DNA of 64,000 bases from the NCBI RefSeq assembly GCF_001005825.1, contig NZ_LBHV01000003.1, forward strand, positions 1 to 64,000, in the 5' to 3' direction. A program made the translations under genes and the position numbers. The notes beneath the pieces were generated by a model. It saw only the letters and a program-made list of their open reading frames with translations. It made no database searches and was not told where the DNA came from. Below, in pieces: positions 48,101 to 56,441 of the stretch (the stretch's first letter is position 1; each line of letters starts with the position of its first letter). Origin of the DNA: Rhizobium sp. LC145 (GTDB lineage Bacteria > Pseudomonadota > Alphaproteobacteria > Rhizobiales > Rhizobiaceae).

Positions 48101-48309
48101 TGCTCTTCGAGCGGCGTAGCGACGGTCTGGGCGATGACGGTCGGGTTGGCGCCCGGATAGGTGGCGCGCACCACGACCGAAGGCGGCACCACTTCTGGAT
48201 ATTCGGAAATCGGCAGCGCGCGCATGCCGATCAGGCCCGCCACCACGATGAGGATCGACAGCACGGCCGCAAAGACCGGTCGGTCGACGAAGAATCTGGA
48301 GATGTTCAT
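45103..48309 (-). CDS. RND multidrug efflux inner-membrane pump (HAE-1, AcrB/MexB type)
   Basis: A 1068-residue proton-driven efflux pump. It has twelve predicted helices with two large periplasmic loops, an N-terminal FFVDRPVFAAVLSI start, the proton-relay aspartate pair in GIVVDDAIVVVENVERN (about residue 405), and the second-half segment LVGLSAKNAILIVEFARE with the relay Lys. Length fits AcrB-type pumps. It is transcribed with the adaptor gene upstream. No outer-membrane channel gene is adjacent, so a TolC-like protein encoded elsewhere is needed. Confidence 0.95.
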   Translation of the reverse strand: MNISRFFVDRPVFAAVLSILIVVAGLIGMRALPISEYPEVVPPSVVVRATYPGANPTVIAQTVATPLEEQINGVEDMLYMSSQATSDGVLTLTVTFKLGTDPDKAQQLVQNRVSQAEPRLPAEVRALGITTVKSSPDFIMVVNLVSTTDAYDITYLRNYATLNIKDRLARIEGVGQVQVFGAGDYSMRIWIDPQKAAEHSLAASDITNAIREQNVQAAAGIIGASPSVPGVDLQLNVNAQGRLQSPEEFGSIIVKSDENGAVTRLRDVARIELGAADYTLRSLLDGEPAVAVAVLQAPGSNALQIADNVRATMDELQLAMPAGVKYEIVYDTTKFVRSSIEKVLHTLLEAIGLVVLVVILFLQTWRASIIPLIAVPVSIIGTFAVMYAFGFSINALTLFGLVLAIGIVVDDAIVVVENVERNIENGLTPRNATYRAMQEVSSPIIAIALVLVAVFVPLAFITGLSGQFYRQFALTIAISTVISAINSLTLSPALAALLLKDHHAPKDWLTRVMDKLFGWFFRGFNRAFGAASNGYGRSVGGLLGRKTIIMAIYLVLVGATYSVFTTVPGGFVPAQDKQYLIGFAQLPDGATLDRTEKVIKQMSDIALEQPGVANAVAFPGLSINGFTIGSNAGIVFAILDDFDKRETPELSGGAIAMALNQKYAGIQDAFIAMFPPPPVNGLGQTGGFKMQIEDRAGFGNQALDEATKAFLAKASQAPELAGLFSSFQINVPQLYADVDRVKAEQLGVSVTDVFETLQIYLGSLYVNDFNAFGRTYSVRVQADAQFRARAEDIGQLKVRSKSGEMIPLSALLKVDAQTGPERTTRYNGFLAADINGGPAPGFSSGQAEAAIERIAGETLPPGIDFEWTDLTYQQILAGNSSIIVFPLALLLVYLVLAAQYESLTLPIAIIMIVPMGVLAALTGVWLTGGDNNIFTQIGLVVLVGLSAKNAILIVEFARELEFEGRTPVQAAIEASRLRLRPILMTSMAFIMGVVPLVISTGAGAEMRAAMGVAVFSGMIGVTFFGIFMTPVFYVLVRKLTGNRPLINHGRVPETAHANTDEVRQIAAE

Positions 48310-48402
48310 GTCAAAGCCCTCTCCGGGGTTGAACAGAGGCGAAACGGTCCCGGCTTGCGTTCCCGAGGGACCGCAAGCGACACGAAACCGGTTGTGATTG
48401 GA

Positions 48403-48424
48403 GCTGCCGGAAAGGTCCGGCAGC
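48403..48424 (-). other. Intercistronic hairpin between adaptor and pump genes
   Basis: GCTGCCGGA / TCCGGCAGC, a perfect 9-bp stem with a 4-base loop, lies just after the adaptor stop codon in the 120-bp gap before the pump start. It lacks a T-run, so it may be an mRNA-stability element or partial attenuator. Confidence 0.5.
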
Positions 48425-48429
48425 CGTAA

Positions 48430-49617
48430 TTACTGTTGGGCTACCTTGGCCTCGGCCTGCGGATCGACAACCGCGCCGGGGCGGATGCGCTGCAGGCCGT
48501 TGACGACGATGCGCTCGCCGGCGGTCAGGCCATTGGTAACGATCCTGTCGCCACCCACGCCTGCGCCGAGCTCGATCTGGCGGTAAGCCACGGTGTTCTT
48601 GTCATCGACCACGAAAACGAACTTCTTGTCCTGATCGGTGCCGATCGCCCGTTCGCTCACCATCAGGTGCTCTTCTGCGCGAGGCTGGCCCATGCGGACC
48701 CGCACGAACTGTCCGGGAATCAGCCGGCCGCCGGGATTGTCGAAGACTGCCCGCACGCGAATCGTGCCGCTGGAGGCGTTCACCTCGTTGTCCACGAGCT
48801 GCAGCTTGCCGCGGATCGGTGTTCCCTGGTCGCCGAGGGTGCCGATTTCGACCGGCACCTGGTCGATTGCCGGAAGACCGTTCTCGGAGGGAAGCTGGGC
48901 GAGCGTGCGGCTCACCAGTTCCTCGGTGGCGTTGAAGCTCGCATAGATCGGATCGATCGAGACCAGCGTGGTGAGCGCCGGCGAGGCGGAGCCGGCGGCG
49001 ACAAGGTTGCCGGTCGTGATCTCGAGCTTGCCTGCGCGCCCGGCGATCGGTGCGCGGATCTGCGTGTAGTCGAGATTGATCTGTGCGGTCTTCAATGCCG
49101 CATTGGCCGACTGCAGGGTCGCGAGCGCCTCGCTATGGGCGCCCTGCCGCTGCGCGAGATCGCTTTGCGAGATCGTGTTCTTGGCCGAAAGAATCTTGCC
49201 GCGATCGAGCTCGGTGCGGGTGAGTTCCACCCGCGCCTTCGCCGAGGCGACCGTGCCTTCGGCTTGAGCGACGGCGGCGGCATAGGGCTCCGGATCGATC
49301 GTCAGCAGCAGATCGCCGGCCTTCACCAATCCGCCTTCGCGGAAATGCACGGACTGGATCGTCCCTGCAACCTGGGAACGGACCTGCACGCGGTCCACGG
49401 CCTCCAGACGGCCGGAAAATTCCTGCCAAGTCGTGACGCTGCGCGGTTCGACGGTGGCCACCGTCACCGGAGTTGCGGGCGCTTGCGCGGCCGCGGTCTC
49501 CGCCGGCGCAGCATTGGCCCCGCTCGGAAGTTCCAGATAAAAGGCTGCCCCGGTTGCGGCGACAGCAAACCCTAGGCCGGCGCCCCACAGGGCCCAGCGT
49601 GCCTTTTTCGAAGTCAT
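48430..49617 (-). CDS. RND efflux periplasmic adaptor (AcrA/MexA type)
   Basis: A 395-residue membrane-fusion protein. An N-terminal membrane anchor (about residues 8-28) without a lipobox is followed by the lipoyl half-motif RVQVRSQVAGTIQSVHFREGGLVKAGDLLLTIDP. A coiled-coil hairpin covers about 105-175 (AQAEGTVASAKARVELTRTELDR to LKTAQINLDY), and the second lipoyl half is IRAPIAGRAGKLEI. Beta-barrel and membrane-proximal domains follow. It links the pump to an outer-membrane channel. AAGGAG precedes the start. The degenerate hydrolase gene lies 57 bp upstream on the same strand. Confidence 0.94.
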   Translation of the reverse strand: MTSKKARWALWGAGLGFAVAATGAAFYLELPSGANAAPAETAAAQAPATPVTVATVEPRSVTTWQEFSGRLEAVDRVQVRSQVAGTIQSVHFREGGLVKAGDLLLTIDPEPYAAAVAQAEGTVASAKARVELTRTELDRGKILSAKNTISQSDLAQRQGAHSEALATLQSANAALKTAQINLDYTQIRAPIAGRAGKLEITTGNLVAAGSASPALTTLVSIDPIYASFNATEELVSRTLAQLPSENGLPAIDQVPVEIGTLGDQGTPIRGKLQLVDNEVNASSGTIRVRAVFDNPGGRLIPGQFVRVRMGQPRAEEHLMVSERAIGTDQDKKFVFVVDDKNTVAYRQIELGAGVGGDRIVTNGLTAGERIVVNGLQRIRPGAVVDPQAEAKVAQQ

Positions 49618-49674
49618 CGGTATTCTCCTTGGCTCCTTAGAGCGAACCTGTACTCGTCTTGGGATTAATCGTTT

Positions 49675-50472
49675 TCAGTGTTTCAAGTCTTGGACGAAAC
49701 CGGCGAACTGACGACAGAGAACGTCGAGCCATTCGCCACTTTCCTCGTTGTAAATGCCCGTCCAGCCAAAATCGGCCGGAAAGATATGCTGCCGCACCGG
49801 CACGCCCGCTGCCCGCAGCCGCGTGGCATAGCCCACCGTCTCATCGCGCAACGGATCGTCTTCCGCTGTCACGATCAGGGCCGGAGCGACACCCGAAAGC
49901 CGCGTGCACTGGCATGGCGCGGCATATGGGTGGAAGAAATTCCTTGCCGAAGCCAAATAGTGGGCCCAGCCATCGGACCAGCGTTCGCGCATACCGATCG
50001 AATCCGCTTGCCGGAAGGAAGTCGTCGCCATCATCGGGTCGATCATCGGCGAAAGCAGGATCTGTCCGTCGAGCTCGCCCGGCAGCAGATCGCGCGCCTT
50101 CAGCGCCACGCCCGCCGCGACATTGCCGCCCGCCTCCTCGCCTGCCACGAGAAGAAGCGATTTCGCCCCGCCGAGCTGTTTCCGGCGGCTGCTGAGGCAG
50201 TTGAGCGCGCCGAACGCATAGTCGAGCACCTTGGGAAAGGCGTTCTGCGATTGGCTGCTGTAGTCTGCCTCCAGCACGACGGCGCCCGCTTCGGCCAGTG
50301 CCCTGGCGATTGGCCTCTCGCGCTCCTCGCGCTCCACGTCTAGGAAGGAGCCGCCGCGCAGATAGAGCACCAGCGGCGGGGCCTTGCCGCGGCACGGGCC
50401 TTCGTAGAGGCGCACGCCCAACGGCGGCCTCTCGGACCGGTCGAGCGATATATTTTCCCACTGCGCGGCCAT
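49675..50472 (-). CDS. Alpha/beta-hydrolase (HSL-like) lacking catalytic Ser and His
   Basis: A 265-residue protein with the outline of hormone-sensitive-lipase-type esterases, but key residues are changed. The oxyanion HGGG is LRGGSF (38-43). The nucleophile motif GDSAGG is GEEAGG (111-116), with Glu113 at the serine position. The late His-Gly-Phe region reads FPADFGW (231-237). The acid Asp in TAEDDPL is kept. It is therefore probably not a classical esterase; a ligand-binding or regulatory role with the efflux system is possible. The start at 50472 follows GAGGTTTTTCA. It stands between the efflux genes and the divergent LysR gene. Confidence 0.75.
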   Translation of the reverse strand: MAAQWENISLDRSERPPLGVRLYEGPCRGKAPPLVLYLRGGSFLDVEREERERPIARALAEAGAVVLEADYSSQSQNAFPKVLDYAFGALNCLSSRRKQLGGAKSLLLVAGEEAGGNVAAGVALKARDLLPGELDGQILLSPMIDPMMATTSFRQADSIGMRERWSDGWAHYLASARNFFHPYAAPCQCTRLSGVAPALIVTAEDDPLRDETVGYATRLRAAGVPVRQHIFPADFGWTGIYNEESGEWLDVLCRQFAGFVQDLKH

Positions 50473-50628
50473 TGAAAAACCTCTGCCGGCACCCCTAGTG
50501 AAGGAGGGGTGCTTGCCTACAATCCACACAAAATATTATTATTGCCGGTGCGCGCCACAAGCGCGGCTGGTTCGACAACACTGTTCCGGAATTTGGGATA
50601 ATGTTGCGATGCAAAAAGGTGAGCGGTC

Positions 50629-51585
50629 ATGGATCAACTTTCCGCAATGCGTGTTTTCGTACGAGTCGTGGAGACCGGGAACTTCACCCGTGCCGCGGTG
50701 ACGCTCAATCTGCCGAAGACGACGGTCACCAATCTCGTCCAGGCGTTGGAGGCGCATCTGCGCACCAAATTGCTCAATCGCACCACGCGGCGTGTCGCCG
50801 TGACCACCGATGGGGCGCTCTATTACGAGCGGGCGCTCCAGATCCTCACCGAACTCGAAGAGCTCGACGGCAGCCTGTCCAATTCCCAGGCCCAGCCTTC
50901 CGGCCGATTGCGGGTGGAAATGGCCGGGGCCTTCGCCGATCATGTGGTGATCCCGGCGCTGTGCGACTTCGCTCAGCGGTATCCGCAGATACAGCTCGAT
51001 ATCGGGGTCGGCGACCGTCTGGTGGATTATATCGCGGAAAACGTCGATTGCGCGTTGCGCGCCGGCACGCCGACAGACCAGTCGCTGATCGCCCGCAAGG
51101 TCGGCGAACTGGACATGCGGACCTATCTGTCTCCGATCTATATCCGCAATTTCGGCGAGCCGCAGCATCCCAGCGAGCTGGAGACGGAGCATTTCTCCGT
51201 AGGTTATCTGCATGCCCAATCCGGACGGGTTCTTCCATTGGAGTTCCGGCGGGGGAACGAGGCGATTGATGTCACCGCCCGCTATGTCGTCTCGGTCAAC
51301 GACAGCCGCAGTTACGTGAATGCCGCGGTCTCCGGAATGGGTGTCGTTCAATCCCCGTATTTCATGGTGCGCGAGGCATTGGAGAAGGGTGAACTGGTGC
51401 CTGTCCTTTCCGACTGGCACCGCGAGCCGCTACCGCTTTACGTGGTCTATCCACAGACCCGGCATCTCAGCAACAAGGTGCGCGTCTTCGTGGATTGGCT
51501 CGCCAAGCTCCTGCAGAAGCTGAGCCGCGATCCGGCTCTCGATATACGCAAGAAAATGGCCGCCTACCGGCAGGAGGTCGCCTGA
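50629..51585 (+). CDS. LysR-family transcriptional regulator
   Basis: A 318-residue LysR protein. The winged helix is at residues 1-60 (MDQLSAMRVFVRVVETGNFTRAA, LPKTTVTNLVQALEAHL, LLNRTTRRVAVT). The effector-binding domain follows (GRLRVEMAGAFADHVVIPAL, VDCALRAGTPTD, GMGVVQSPYFMVREAL). It is divergent from the hydrolase/efflux genes across 156 bp, the usual placement for a LysR regulator of an efflux operon. ATG 50629 is preceded by GGTGAGCGGTC. Confidence 0.92.
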   Translation: MDQLSAMRVFVRVVETGNFTRAAVTLNLPKTTVTNLVQALEAHLRTKLLNRTTRRVAVTTDGALYYERALQILTELEELDGSLSNSQAQPSGRLRVEMAGAFADHVVIPALCDFAQRYPQIQLDIGVGDRLVDYIAENVDCALRAGTPTDQSLIARKVGELDMRTYLSPIYIRNFGEPQHPSELETEHFSVGYLHAQSGRVLPLEFRRGNEAIDVTARYVVSVNDSRSYVNAAVSGMGVVQSPYFMVREALEKGELVPVLSDWHREPLPLYVVYPQTRHLSNKVRVFVDWLAKLLQKLSRDPALDIRKKMAAYRQEVA

Positions 51586-51612
51586 CCTCGCTTCGAGGCT
51601 GGCGAAAGCCGG

Positions 51613-52872
51613 TTATTGACCGGTCGCGGTGCCTACGGTGTTTTCCAGAGCACGGCCAACGCGATTGAGATGTTCGTCATAGCTGCGGCGGGTGACCGGG
51701 TCGAAGACGGCAATCGGCGCGCTGACCGCCGCACCTGCGACGCCGCCCACCGTCTGCGCCGTTCCAAGCGCGATCGCGCCGAGCCGGTCGCCGAGACCCA
51801 CTTGTGAATCCGTTATCGTCTGGCCCTGGACCAGTCGCGTACCGATCAGCCGCACGACCTCCGGGCTTTCCGCGAATTTGCCGTGATTGAGGCGATCGCC
51901 GCCCTTGAGCGCGGTGAGGTCGATCACGGTGATGCCGGCCTTCTCGAACTCCGTGCGGTAAGGTTCCGCCGTCGGATCGATCTGGCCGAGGCGGTCCACA
52001 TTGCCGGAAATGCGCCTCGACAGGCTGAGCGCCCGGTCGTCGCGGGAGACGAAGAGCGTGAAGCGCGGCCGATGTTCGCCCATCTCGCTCCATTGTTTCC
52101 CGAAGACGTCGACGTCGAGATCGGGCGATGCGAGGATGACATTGGTGATCTTCGTCGCTACATGGCCGTCGCGAATGGCCATCTGCCGGAGCGCTTCGAC
52201 CGTCAGCCACGAACCCATGGAATGGGCCATGACGGTGATTTCCCCGACATTCCGCTCCCTTGCGATCGAGCGCAGCAGATCCTCCAGTGCATCGCGGGAG
52301 TAATTGGTGCTTTCCTTGTCGTAGGCATAGTCGAATATCGAGGCACGCGACGGCCAGGTGAACAGGACCGGTGCCGCATCCGCCTTGGAATCGTGAACGA
52401 TCTGGGCGAAGCGATAGACGGCATCTTCGTAGCGGTTGTTGAAGCCGTGGACGAAGACCATGACGCGGCGGCTTTTTGGCAGATGCTCGGTGAGCCAGCG
52501 ACGGGCCTCGCTGTCGCCTTCCATCGGGGTGACGCTGACGGTCGCGAATTCTCGTTCCGGGTTCGGCGGAAGTCGCTTCGGCCATTGCACATGCCCCACC
52601 TGCCTCTGGCTGTCGGGCGGTATAGAGACCGAGATTTCAGTCAATTTCGGGCGCTCGCCGCGTTCGCCGGAAAACAGCACGCCGGGGCTTTGGGAAGGAG
52701 CGCGCGTGGTCGCGACCATCACGTCGACCGTGCTTGCGCCGGGCGCGGATTGGTTCGTCGGAATGAGGACGCCCTCAGGCCGCCCTGCGCAGGCCGAAAG
52801 CAAGGCGCAGCCCATGAGCACCCCGATCCATCGCCGTCCCATCGACGTGATGCCGCCCTGCCGACCGTTCAT
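51613..52872 (-). CDS. Alpha/beta-hydrolase lipoprotein (DUF900 type)
   Basis: A 419-residue exported hydrolase. The N-terminus has a basic start, a hydrophobic stretch and a lipobox LSAC, so it is probably a lipoprotein. The alpha/beta-hydrolase core has VFVHGFNNRYEDAVYRFAQI (family hallmark), the GHSMG-type nucleophile motif as AHSMGSW, an Asp in LASPDLDVDVF, and the candidate His in GDRLNHGKF. A C-terminal Gly/Ala-rich segment follows. Start ATG 52872 (GAGG nearby) or 52842 both keep the signal; the frame is open to 53211 but overlaps the divergent gene. Enzyme activity unknown. Confidence 0.78.
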   Translation of the reverse strand: MNGRQGGITSMGRRWIGVLMGCALLSACAGRPEGVLIPTNQSAPGASTVDVMVATTRAPSQSPGVLFSGERGERPKLTEISVSIPPDSQRQVGHVQWPKRLPPNPEREFATVSVTPMEGDSEARRWLTEHLPKSRRVMVFVHGFNNRYEDAVYRFAQIVHDSKADAAPVLFTWPSRASIFDYAYDKESTNYSRDALEDLLRSIARERNVGEITVMAHSMGSWLTVEALRQMAIRDGHVATKITNVILASPDLDVDVFGKQWSEMGEHRPRFTLFVSRDDRALSLSRRISGNVDRLGQIDPTAEPYRTEFEKAGITVIDLTALKGGDRLNHGKFAESPEVVRLIGTRLVQGQTITDSQVGLGDRLGAIALGTAQTVGGVAGAAVSAPIAVFDPVTRRSYDEHLNRVGRALENTVGTATGQ

Positions 52873-53075
52873 GGTCCTCGCGCCGTTCTCCATCTTCAAT
52901 GCAAGAAGCTCTACGGGAAACGAAGCCGGGAAGGCAAGGTGAAATACATCCATTCCGATTGAGATCGCCCGCCGGTTGTGATGCTGCGGCCACAATGATC
53001 GGTCTGCGGCCGCAGTCGTGGAATGTTGATTTTGATGGTGGCATGGGCAATCTTTTCGGTAGCTGAACGGGGAGG

Positions 53076-54215
53076 ATGGCGTTGGAGGAATTGGATTGCG
53101 TGGTAGTCGGGGCCGGTGTCGTGGGCCTGGCCGTGGCCCGTGCGCTTGCCCTTTCCGGCCGTGAGGTGCTGATCCTCGAAGCGGCCGATGCGATCGGCAC
53201 GGAAACGTCATCGCGCAACAGCGAGGTGATCCACGCCGGCATCTATTATCCTGCCGGTAGTCTGATGGCGCGTTTCTGCGTGGCGGGGAAGGAAGCGCTC
53301 TATCGCTACTGCGCCGAGCGCGGCATCTCCCATAGCAGATGCGGCAAGCTGATCGTCGCGACGTCCGAAGCCGAGCTGGAGATGCTGCCGGTGATCGCTG
53401 CGCGGGCGGCTGCGAACGGCGTTGCCGATCTTCGCCGGATTTCCGCCGCCGAGGCCCGCGATCTAGAACCGGCGCTTGCCACGGTCGGGGCGCTTCTCTC
53501 TCCGTCGACCGGCATCATCGATAGCCACAGCTACATGCATTGCCTTCTGGGTGACGCGGAGAACGCGGGTGCAATGCTGGTGCTGAAAAGCCCGGTGCTT
53601 GGCGGCAGGGTGGTGGAGGGCGGCATCGAGCTCGATGTCGGCGGTGACGATCCGGTGACGGTTCGCTGCCGGCTCCTCGTCAATTCGGCCGGCAATGGCG
53701 CGCCTGCACTGGCACAGAGCATCGAGGGCATGCCGAAAGAGCATGTTCCCAGGGCCTACTATGCCAAGGGCAGCTATTTCGCGCTTTCCGGGCAGGCGAC
53801 GCCTTTTAGCCGGCTCATCTATCCCGTCCCCGTCAAAGGCGGGCTCGGCATCCACCTGACCCTCGATCTTGCCGGCCGGGCCCGCTTCGGCCCGGATGTG
53901 GAATGGGTCGATGCGATTGACTACGCAGTCGATCCGGCTCGGGCGGAAAGCTTTTATACTGGCATCCGGCGCTATTTTCCGGAGCTCAAGGACGGCGCGC
54001 TCATTCCCGCGTATTCGGGCATCCGGCCGAAGATCGTGCCACCGGCGATCGCCGCTCAGGATTTCAAGGTTGAAGGCCCCGAGACCCACGGCATTGCCGG
54101 GCTCGTTAACCTCTTCGGCATCGAATCACCCGGCCTCACCTCCTCGCTTGCCCTGGCCGACCACGTCTGCGAATTGGCGCGGGCAGCGATCCCGTCCCGT
54201 AGACTGGTGAGCTAA
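53076..54215 (+). CDS. FAD-dependent oxidoreductase, LhgO-like (L-2-hydroxyglutarate dehydrogenase family)
   Basis: A 379-residue flavoprotein of the DAO family. The dinucleotide motif [20 protein letters not shown] is near residue 9. [17 protein letters not shown] is typical of L-2-hydroxyglutarate oxidases. [29 protein letters not shown] and [13 protein letters not shown] complete the pattern. It probably oxidises L-2-hydroxyglutarate or another 2-hydroxyacid. GGGGAGG abuts the ATG directly, an unusually short spacing, so a slightly later start is possible. It ends in the stem of the shared terminator. Confidence 0.86.
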   Translation: MALEELDCVVVGAGVVGLAVARALALSGREVLILEAADAIGTETSSRNSEVIHAGIYYPAGSLMARFCVAGKEALYRYCAERGISHSRCGKLIVATSEAELEMLPVIAARAAANGVADLRRISAAEARDLEPALATVGALLSPSTGIIDSHSYMHCLLGDAENAGAMLVLKSPVLGGRVVEGGIELDVGGDDPVTVRCRLLVNSAGNGAPALAQSIEGMPKEHVPRAYYAKGSYFALSGQATPFSRLIYPVPVKGGLGIHLTLDLAGRARFGPDVEWVDAIDYAVDPARAESFYTGIRRYFPELKDGALIPAYSGIRPKIVPPAIAAQDFKVEGPETHGIAGLVNLFGIESPGLTSSLALADHVCELARAAIPSRRLVS

Positions 54216-54242
54216 AGGGGGTGTTTTGAAACACCCCCTTTA
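54213..54242. terminator. Bidirectional terminator containing the upstream stop codon
   Basis: TAAAGGGGGTGTTT and its exact complement form a 14-bp stem with a 2-base centre. The TAA stop codon of the flavoprotein gene is the first stem triplet. It lies between two convergent genes and can serve both. Confidence 0.85.
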
Positions 54243-54257
54243 GCCACGTCGGTTGGG

Positions 54258-55163
54258 TTATGCCTCGCCTATCTTGTCCTGCGTCTTCGTCTGGAAATCG
54301 GAGGCGTCGTGGCGCTCGTGCAGCTGTTCGGACGGATCGCCGGACGTGCGGTTGACCATGCGGCCGCGCTTGACCGCCGGGCGGGCCGCGATCTCCGCCG
54401 TCCAGCGCTGGACGTTCTTGTAGGTCTCGACGTCGAGGAAGGTTCCTGCGTCGCCGTATTGCTTGCCCTGAGCGAGGCTGCCGTACCAGGGCCAGATGGC
54501 CATGTCGGCGATCGTGTATTCGCCGCCAGCCACGTATTGGTTGTCGGCGAGGTGCCGGTCGAGCACGTCGAGCTGGCGCTTCACTTCCATCGCATAGCGG
54601 TCGATCGCATATTTGATCTTCATCGGCGCATAGGCGTAGAAATGGCCGAAACCGCCGCCGAGGAACGGCGCGGAGCCCATCTGCCAGAACAGCCAGTTGA
54701 ATGTTTCGGTGCGGGCTCTGAGATCGGTCGGCAGGAAGGCGCCGAACTTTTCTGCGAGATAGACGAGAATGGAGGCGGATTCGAATATCCGGACCGGTTC
54801 TCCGCCGCCCTTCGGCGCGTGGTCCATCAGCGCCGGAATTTTTGAGTTCGGATTGACCTCCACGAAGCCGGAGCCGAACTGATCGCCATCCCCGATCCTG
54901 ATGAGCCAGGCATCGTATTCCGCTTGGCTATGACCCGCCGCCAGCAGTTCCTCCAGCATGATCGTGACCTTGATGCCGTTCGGCGTGCCGAGTGAATAGA
55001 GCTGCAGCGGGTGCTTTCCGATCGGCAGGACCTTTTCGTGAGTCGGGCCGGCAATCGGGCGGTTGATGCTCGCGAAAGCGCCGCCATTGCCCTTTTCCCA
55101 GGTCCATACTTTCGAAGGCTCATAGCCTGTGGGGAAATTGTCGGCGGGGGATTTCTCGGTCAT
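54258..55163 (-). CDS. yghU: Glutathione-dependent disulfide-bond oxidoreductase (YghU/YfcG-type GST)
   Basis: A 301-residue Nu-class GST-like protein. The N-terminal extension is followed by the thioredoxin-like domain with LYSLGTPNGIKVTIMLEEL (the Thr-Pro-Asn motif that binds glutathione disulfide), VEVNPNSKIPALMDH and IFESASILVYLAEKF. The helical domain contains GGFGHFYAYAPMKIKYAIDRY and YTIADMAIWPW. It reduces disulfides using glutathione, as YghU and YfcG of E. coli do. The start at 55163 is chosen with GAGG 10 bases upstream; a longer frame is unsupported. Confidence 0.9.
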   Translation of the reverse strand: MTEKSPADNFPTGYEPSKVWTWEKGNGGAFASINRPIAGPTHEKVLPIGKHPLQLYSLGTPNGIKVTIMLEELLAAGHSQAEYDAWLIRIGDGDQFGSGFVEVNPNSKIPALMDHAPKGGGEPVRIFESASILVYLAEKFGAFLPTDLRARTETFNWLFWQMGSAPFLGGGFGHFYAYAPMKIKYAIDRYAMEVKRQLDVLDRHLADNQYVAGGEYTIADMAIWPWYGSLAQGKQYGDAGTFLDVETYKNVQRWTAEIAARPAVKRGRMVNRTSGDPSEQLHERHDASDFQTKTQDKIGEA

Positions 55164-55390
55164 GAAAATCGATCCTCTTTTCGGGTAGGCTTCGCATTCT
55201 TGCGGGTGTCGCGCGGCCAATATAGGCATGGCTTCGGCACTTTGCCGCCCTCGCAGAAAAATTGTGCCGGCAATGGGCGGTCCTGGTAGTGCAAATCACC
55301 AGCGCCCGAGAATGTGTCTGTTCAGGACGGAGCCGCATCCGCTATCCTGCCAATGACCGGAGCCCGAGACAACAGAGCAAAGGAATACCC

Positions 55391-56428
55391 ATGCAAGCCC
55401 TCGTCCTAGAAGAAAAAGGCGTTCTTTCGTTGAGGGAGATCGATCTGCCGCTCGTCGTCGGACCGGGCGACGTGAGGATCGCCATCCATACGGTCGGTGT
55501 CTGCGGCAGCGATGTGCACTACTATACCCATGGTGCGATCGGCCCCTATGTGCTGCGCGAGCCGATGGTGCTGGGTCATGAGGCTGCCGGCACCATTGTC
55601 GAGGTGGGCAGCGAAGTGAAGCACCTCAAGGTTGGCGACAGGGTCTGCATGGAGCCCGGCGTTCCCAATCTTTCCTCGCGCGCCTCCAAGCTCGGCCTCT
55701 ACAATGTCGATCCGGACGTGCGTTTCTGGGCGACGCCGCCGATCCATGGCGTGCTGACGCCCGAGGTCGTGCACCCGGCGGCCTTCACCTATAGGCTTCC
55801 GGACAATGTCACCTTCGCGGAAGGGGCCATGGTGGAGCCGTTTGCGATCGGCATGCAGGCGGCCACGCGTGCGCGCATCCAGCCGGGCGATGTGGCCGCA
55901 GTGGTCGGCGCCGGACCAATCGGTATCCTGGTGGCGCTTGCGGCCCTTGCCGGCGGCTGCGCCCGTGTCTTCATTTCCGATCTCAGCGCCGAGAAGCTCA
56001 AAATCGCCGGGCAATATCCGGGCATCGTCCCGGTCGACATCACCAAGAGGCCGTTTGCGGAGGTAATCGCGGAAGAGACCGGCAGCTGGGGTGCGGACGT
56101 CGTCTTCGAGGCGAGCGGAAGCCCCAGAGCTTTCGACGGCATCTTCGATATGGTGAGGCCGGGCGGCGCCCTGGTGCTGGTCGGCCTGCCCGTCCGCAAG
56201 GTGGAGTTCGACGTCGCGGGGGCGATCTCCAGGGAAGTGCGCATTGAGACGGTTTTCCGCTATGCCAATATCTTTGACCGGGCGCTGGAACTCATCGCCT
56301 CCGGCAAGGTCGATCTGAAGCCGCTGATCACCGGCACATTCGATTTCAAGCAATCGATCGAGGCCTTCGAGCGGGCGGCTGCCGGCAGCCCCTCGGATGT
56401 GAAGCTGCAGATCCGCCTGGTGGAATGA
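55391..56428 (+). CDS. Zinc-dependent polyol dehydrogenase (xylitol dehydrogenase-like)
   Basis: A 345-residue medium-chain dehydrogenase. Catalytic zinc ligands appear in [13 protein letters not shown] and [13 protein letters not shown], with a [11 protein letters not shown] helix. The coenzyme motif is [18 protein letters not shown]. The lobe that in many homologues carries four Cys for structural zinc has none here ([18 protein letters not shown]), as in xylitol/sorbitol-type enzymes. The likely reaction is NAD-linked oxidation of xylitol or a related polyol to a ketose. ATG 55391 with AAAGGAATACCC is chosen; the frame is open from 55262. It converges on the TRAP genes. Confidence 0.87.
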   Translation: MQALVLEEKGVLSLREIDLPLVVGPGDVRIAIHTVGVCGSDVHYYTHGAIGPYVLREPMVLGHEAAGTIVEVGSEVKHLKVGDRVCMEPGVPNLSSRASKLGLYNVDPDVRFWATPPIHGVLTPEVVHPAAFTYRLPDNVTFAEGAMVEPFAIGMQAATRARIQPGDVAAVVGAGPIGILVALAALAGGCARVFISDLSAEKLKIAGQYPGIVPVDITKRPFAEVIAEETGSWGADVVFEASGSPRAFDGIFDMVRPGGALVLVGLPVRKVEFDVAGAISREVRIETVFRYANIFDRALELIASGKVDLKPLITGTFDFKQSIEAFERAAAGSPSDVKLQIRLVE

Positions 56429-56441
56429 GTCCAAAGCCTCC

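Noticed and set aside
52873..53211. N-terminal extension of the DUF900 lipoprotein frame
   Set aside because: It overlaps the divergent flavoprotein gene, and the extra residues are Pro/Arg/His-rich and precede a complete lipoprotein signal, so the shorter start is used.
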